Shown here: one piece after another, positions 31,714-33,858 of the stretch | How the letters are laid out: the number at the start of each line of letters is the position of its first letter | How positions within the stretch are numbered: position 1 is the stretch's first letter | Origin: Bacillota bacterium | GTDB lineage: Bacteria; Bacillota; Syntrophomonadia; Syntrophomonadales; DTU052 | Length of the DNA: 33,858 bases | NCBI GenBank assembly: GCA_029781825.1 | Contig: JAKOVY010000053.1 | Span: 1 to 33,858, forward strand | Direction of reading: 5' to 3' | Notes under the pieces: model-generated | The model's database searches: none | The model's input: the letters and a program-made list of their open reading frames with translations, nothing else | What the model was told of the DNA's origin: nothing | Program-made: the position numbers and the translations under genes

Positions 31714-33858
31714 ATGAGTTCTTTTGTTCACCTGCATACCCACTCCGAATACAGCCTCCTGGACGGTGCCGCCCGGATTAAGGGTTTGGTGCAGAAAGCG
31801 GTGCAGGAAGGGATGCCGGCTCTGGCAATAACCGACCACGGTGTCCTCTACGCGGCTATTGACTTTTATAAGGAAGCGAAGAAATATGATTTAAAACCGA
31901 TCATTGGTTTCGAGGCCTATGTAGCCCGGCGGAGTCGCCTCGATCGGGTCCCCAAGCTCGATGATTCGCAGTATCATCTGATCCTCTTGGCCAGGGATGA
32001 GGAGGGATACCGGAACCTGTTGCAGCTCTGCAGTCGCGCTTCCCTGGAAGGATTTTATTACAAGCCGCGGATCGACAGGGAGCTGCTGGAGAGATACCAC
32101 CGCGGGCTGATAGCCCTCTCCGGCTGTGTCGCCGGGGAAATTCCGGAATTGATTTTGTCGGGCCGGATAGCGGAGGCGGAGGCGACCGCCCTTTATTACC
32201 GGGAACTCCTGGGAGCGGACAATTTTTACCTGGAGATGCAGGACCACGGAATGCCCGAGCAGCAGGTCATCAACCGGGAACTGGTCCGTATGGCGCGCAA
32301 ACTCAACCTGCCCCTGGTAGCCACCAATGATATCCACTACCTGGAGAAGAGCGATGCCTTCTATCAGGATGTCCTTCTCTGCATTCAGACCGGCAAGACC
32401 ATCAATGATGAGAACCGCATGCGGTTTTCATCCGCCGAGTACTACTTTAAATCGGCCCGTGAAATGGAGGAGCTTTTCCGTGAGCTGCCGGAGGCCATAA
32501 CCAATACCCTGAAGATCGCTGAGAGATGCAACCTCGAGTTCAAATTCAATGAGTTTTACCTGCCCAGTTTTGAGATACCCTCCGGAGAAACCCCGGAGAG
32601 CTACCTGAAAAGGCTTGTGTACCAGCGCCTGCCGCAGAAATATCCCGATTATGATCACCGGGTAATCGAACGGCTGGAATATGAGCTGGAAGTAATCAAC
32701 CGCATGGGGTTTGCGGGATATTTCCTGATCGTGCAGGACCTGGTCAACTGGGCGCGGGAACGCGGTATCGCGGTAGGTCCCGGCCGCGGTTCAGCCGCCG
32801 GCAGCCTGGTATCCTATCTGCTTTCGATTACCACTATCGATCCCCTGCGCTACGGGCTGTTTTTTGAGCGTTTTCTTAACCCGGAGCGGGTTTCAATGCC
32901 GGACATTGACATCGATTTCTGCTTTGAGCGCCGCGATGAAGTGATCGACTACATTGTCAGGCGTTACGGGCATGATCGCGTGGCCCAGATCATAACCTTT
33001 GGAACTATGGCCGCTCGAGCCGCCATACGGGATGTGGGAAGGGCTTTGGATTATCCCTATGCCGAGGTTGACAGGGTGGCCAGGATGATACCCAATGAGC
33101 TGGGAGTGACCCTGGCTCGCAGCCTGGAGATTTCTCCCGAACTGATTGATGCCTACCAGAACGATTATCAGGTGCGTCGCCTGGTGGATACCGCCCGGGC
33201 CCTGGAGGGCATGCCCCGCCATGCCTCAGTTCATGCGGCCGGGGTGGTTATCGGGAGCGAAGAACTCATGAACCTGCTCCCGCTGCAGCGGACGGCCGAC
33301 GGCCATGTAGTCACCCAATTTGCCAAGGAAACCGTGGAGGAAATAGGCCTTCTTAAAATGGATGTTTTGGGTCTGCGCACCCTGACGGTTATCCAGCGGA
33401 CTCTGAATATCCTGGAGAAAACCCGGGGAATTAAACTTAACCTGGACGAGCTGCCCCTGGATGATGCGGAAGTTTACAGGCTCCTTTCCCGGGGAGAAAC
33501 CCTGGGGGTGTTCCAACTGGAAAGTGACGGCCTGCGCCGCCTGCTGATAGAGTTGGAACCAAACCGGTTCGAGGATTTAATAGCTGTCATTGCCCTTTAC
33601 CGTCCCGGACCGCTGGGGAGCGGGATGGTGGAGGATTTTATCAACCGTAAGCACGGACGGCAGGAGATATCATATGTTGATCCTATGCTGGAACCGGTCC
33701 TGGAGGAGACCTACGGCGTGTTCCTTTATCAGGAGCAGGTTATGCAGGTCGCCAGTGAGCTGGCGGCGTTTACGATGGGTGAAGCCGACGGGCTGCGCCG
33801 TGCTATGGGCAAGAAGAAGCCTCAGGAACTAATGAGCCAGCGGGACAAGTTTATAAGC
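31714..33858 (+). CDS. dnaE: DNA polymerase III subunit alpha, partial (3' end beyond window)
   Basis: This is the replicative polymerase subunit of the DnaE type. The first 715 codons are present and open to the window edge, with no stop. The N-terminal PHP domain starts FVHLHTHSEYSLLDGAARIK, with the metal-binding histidines. The catalytic core has GPGRGSAAGS for nucleotide binding and PDIDIDF holding the catalytic aspartates (Asp397, 399, 401). ETYGVFLYQEQVMQVASELA and GEADGLRRAMGKKK follow near the edge. ATAGGAGC lies before the ATG. About 400 further residues are expected downstream. The PHP domain looks complete, so proofreading activity in cis is possible. Confidence 0.95.
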   Translation, partial: MSSFVHLHTHSEYSLLDGAARIKGLVQKAVQEGMPALAITDHGVLYAAIDFYKEAKKYDLKPIIGFEAYVARRSRLDRVPKLDDSQYHLILLARDEEGYRNLLQLCSRASLEGFYYKPRIDRELLERYHRGLIALSGCVAGEIPELILSGRIAEAEATALYYRELLGADNFYLEMQDHGMPEQQVINRELVRMARKLNLPLVATNDIHYLEKSDAFYQDVLLCIQTGKTINDENRMRFSSAEYYFKSAREMEELFRELPEAITNTLKIAERCNLEFKFNEFYLPSFEIPSGETPESYLKRLVYQRLPQKYPDYDHRVIERLEYELEVINRMGFAGYFLIVQDLVNWARERGIAVGPGRGSAAGSLVSYLLSITTIDPLRYGLFFERFLNPERVSMPDIDIDFCFERRDEVIDYIVRRYGHDRVAQIITFGTMAARAAIRDVGRALDYPYAEVDRVARMIPNELGVTLARSLEISPELIDAYQNDYQVRRLVDTARALEGMPRHASVHAAGVVIGSEELMNLLPLQRTADGHVVTQFAKETVEEIGLLKMDVLGLRTLTVIQRTLNILEKTRGIKLNLDELPLDDAEVYRLLSRGETLGVFQLESDGLRRLLIELEPNRFEDLIAVIALYRPGPLGSGMVEDFINRKHGRQEISYVDPMLEPVLEETYGVFLYQEQVMQVASELAAFTMGEADGLRRAMGKKKPQELMSQRDKFIS

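Noticed and set aside
1-33858. CRISPR arrays, rRNA genes, intact insertion sequences
   Set aside because: No regularly spaced identical repeats, rRNA-like segments or intact transposase frames were seen in the window; the 63-66 bp pairs have only two degenerate units each.

Overview
The window comes from a strictly anaerobic, endospore-forming member of the Firmicutes (Clostridia sensu lato). The reasons are a soluble [FeFe] hydrogenase, an H-cluster domain fused to a sigma-54 activator, several small ferredoxin-type proteins, and a spread of sporulation genes (SpoIID, a GerMN lipoprotein, two small coat-like proteins, the CotJA-CotJB-CotJC operon). Ribosome binding sites are strong AGGAGG types and TTG/GTG starts are frequent. 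I cannot name the genus; a syntrophic or hydrogen-metabolising clostridial lineage fits best. Two intergenic blocks hold what look like decayed genes. No rRNA, CRISPR array or intact insertion sequence was seen.

Region 1 (1-5860) is a hydrogen module. It holds a complete-looking [FeFe] hydrogenase catalytic subunit, then a spacer with a candidate structured RNA. Next is an 899-residue regulator in which ferredoxin, degenerate H-cluster, [4Fe-4S], PAS, AAA+ sigma-54 activator and Fis-type HTH domains are joined in one chain. Downstream is a helically phased array of TGTCA/TGACA half-sites, a terminator, a textbook -24/-12 sigma-54 promoter, and a 189-residue protein of unknown function. The simplest reading is that the regulator senses H2 or redox state and switches on the unknown gene through the phased array. 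This is the most interesting part of the window.

Region 2 (5860-11000) is a branched-chain amino-acid-type ABC uptake operon (binding lipoprotein, two permeases, one ATPase). The second ATPase (LivF) is missing, and a drug/metabolite transporter gene overlaps the end of livG in its place. The livK-livH and livH-livM spacers contain stable hairpins.

Region 3 (11000-16110) holds spoIID, trmL, a short ferredoxin gene divergent from thiamin pyrophosphokinase, an unknown small protein, a small membrane protein, and a 395-residue multi-[4Fe-4S] protein. A short interrupted reading frame with an in-frame TGA followed at once by a hairpin lies at 14306-14473.

Region 4 (16110-22560) starts with an AT-rich block carrying a multiply frameshifted pseudogene and a tRNA-Pro(CGG). 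It continues with sporulation genes on the minus strand (coat-like pair, GerMN lipoprotein, cotJABC), an acyl-CoA thioesterase-like protein, and a membrane-anchored PilZ protein that appears to start at ATT.

Region 5 (22560-33858) carries a nitronate monooxygenase-like flavoprotein, a stand-alone EF-G (probably a paralogue), an unrecognised coiled-coil-rich protein, an endonuclease/exonuclease/phosphatase-family enzyme, an L,D-transpeptidase, an AhpD-like protein lacking the usual Cys/His residues, a HAD hydrolase, a YbaK-type deacylase, and the first 715 codons of DNA polymerase III alpha (dnaE), cut by the window edge. Degenerate duplications with a 63-66 bp period occur in three separate spacers (20780, 21533, 30337).
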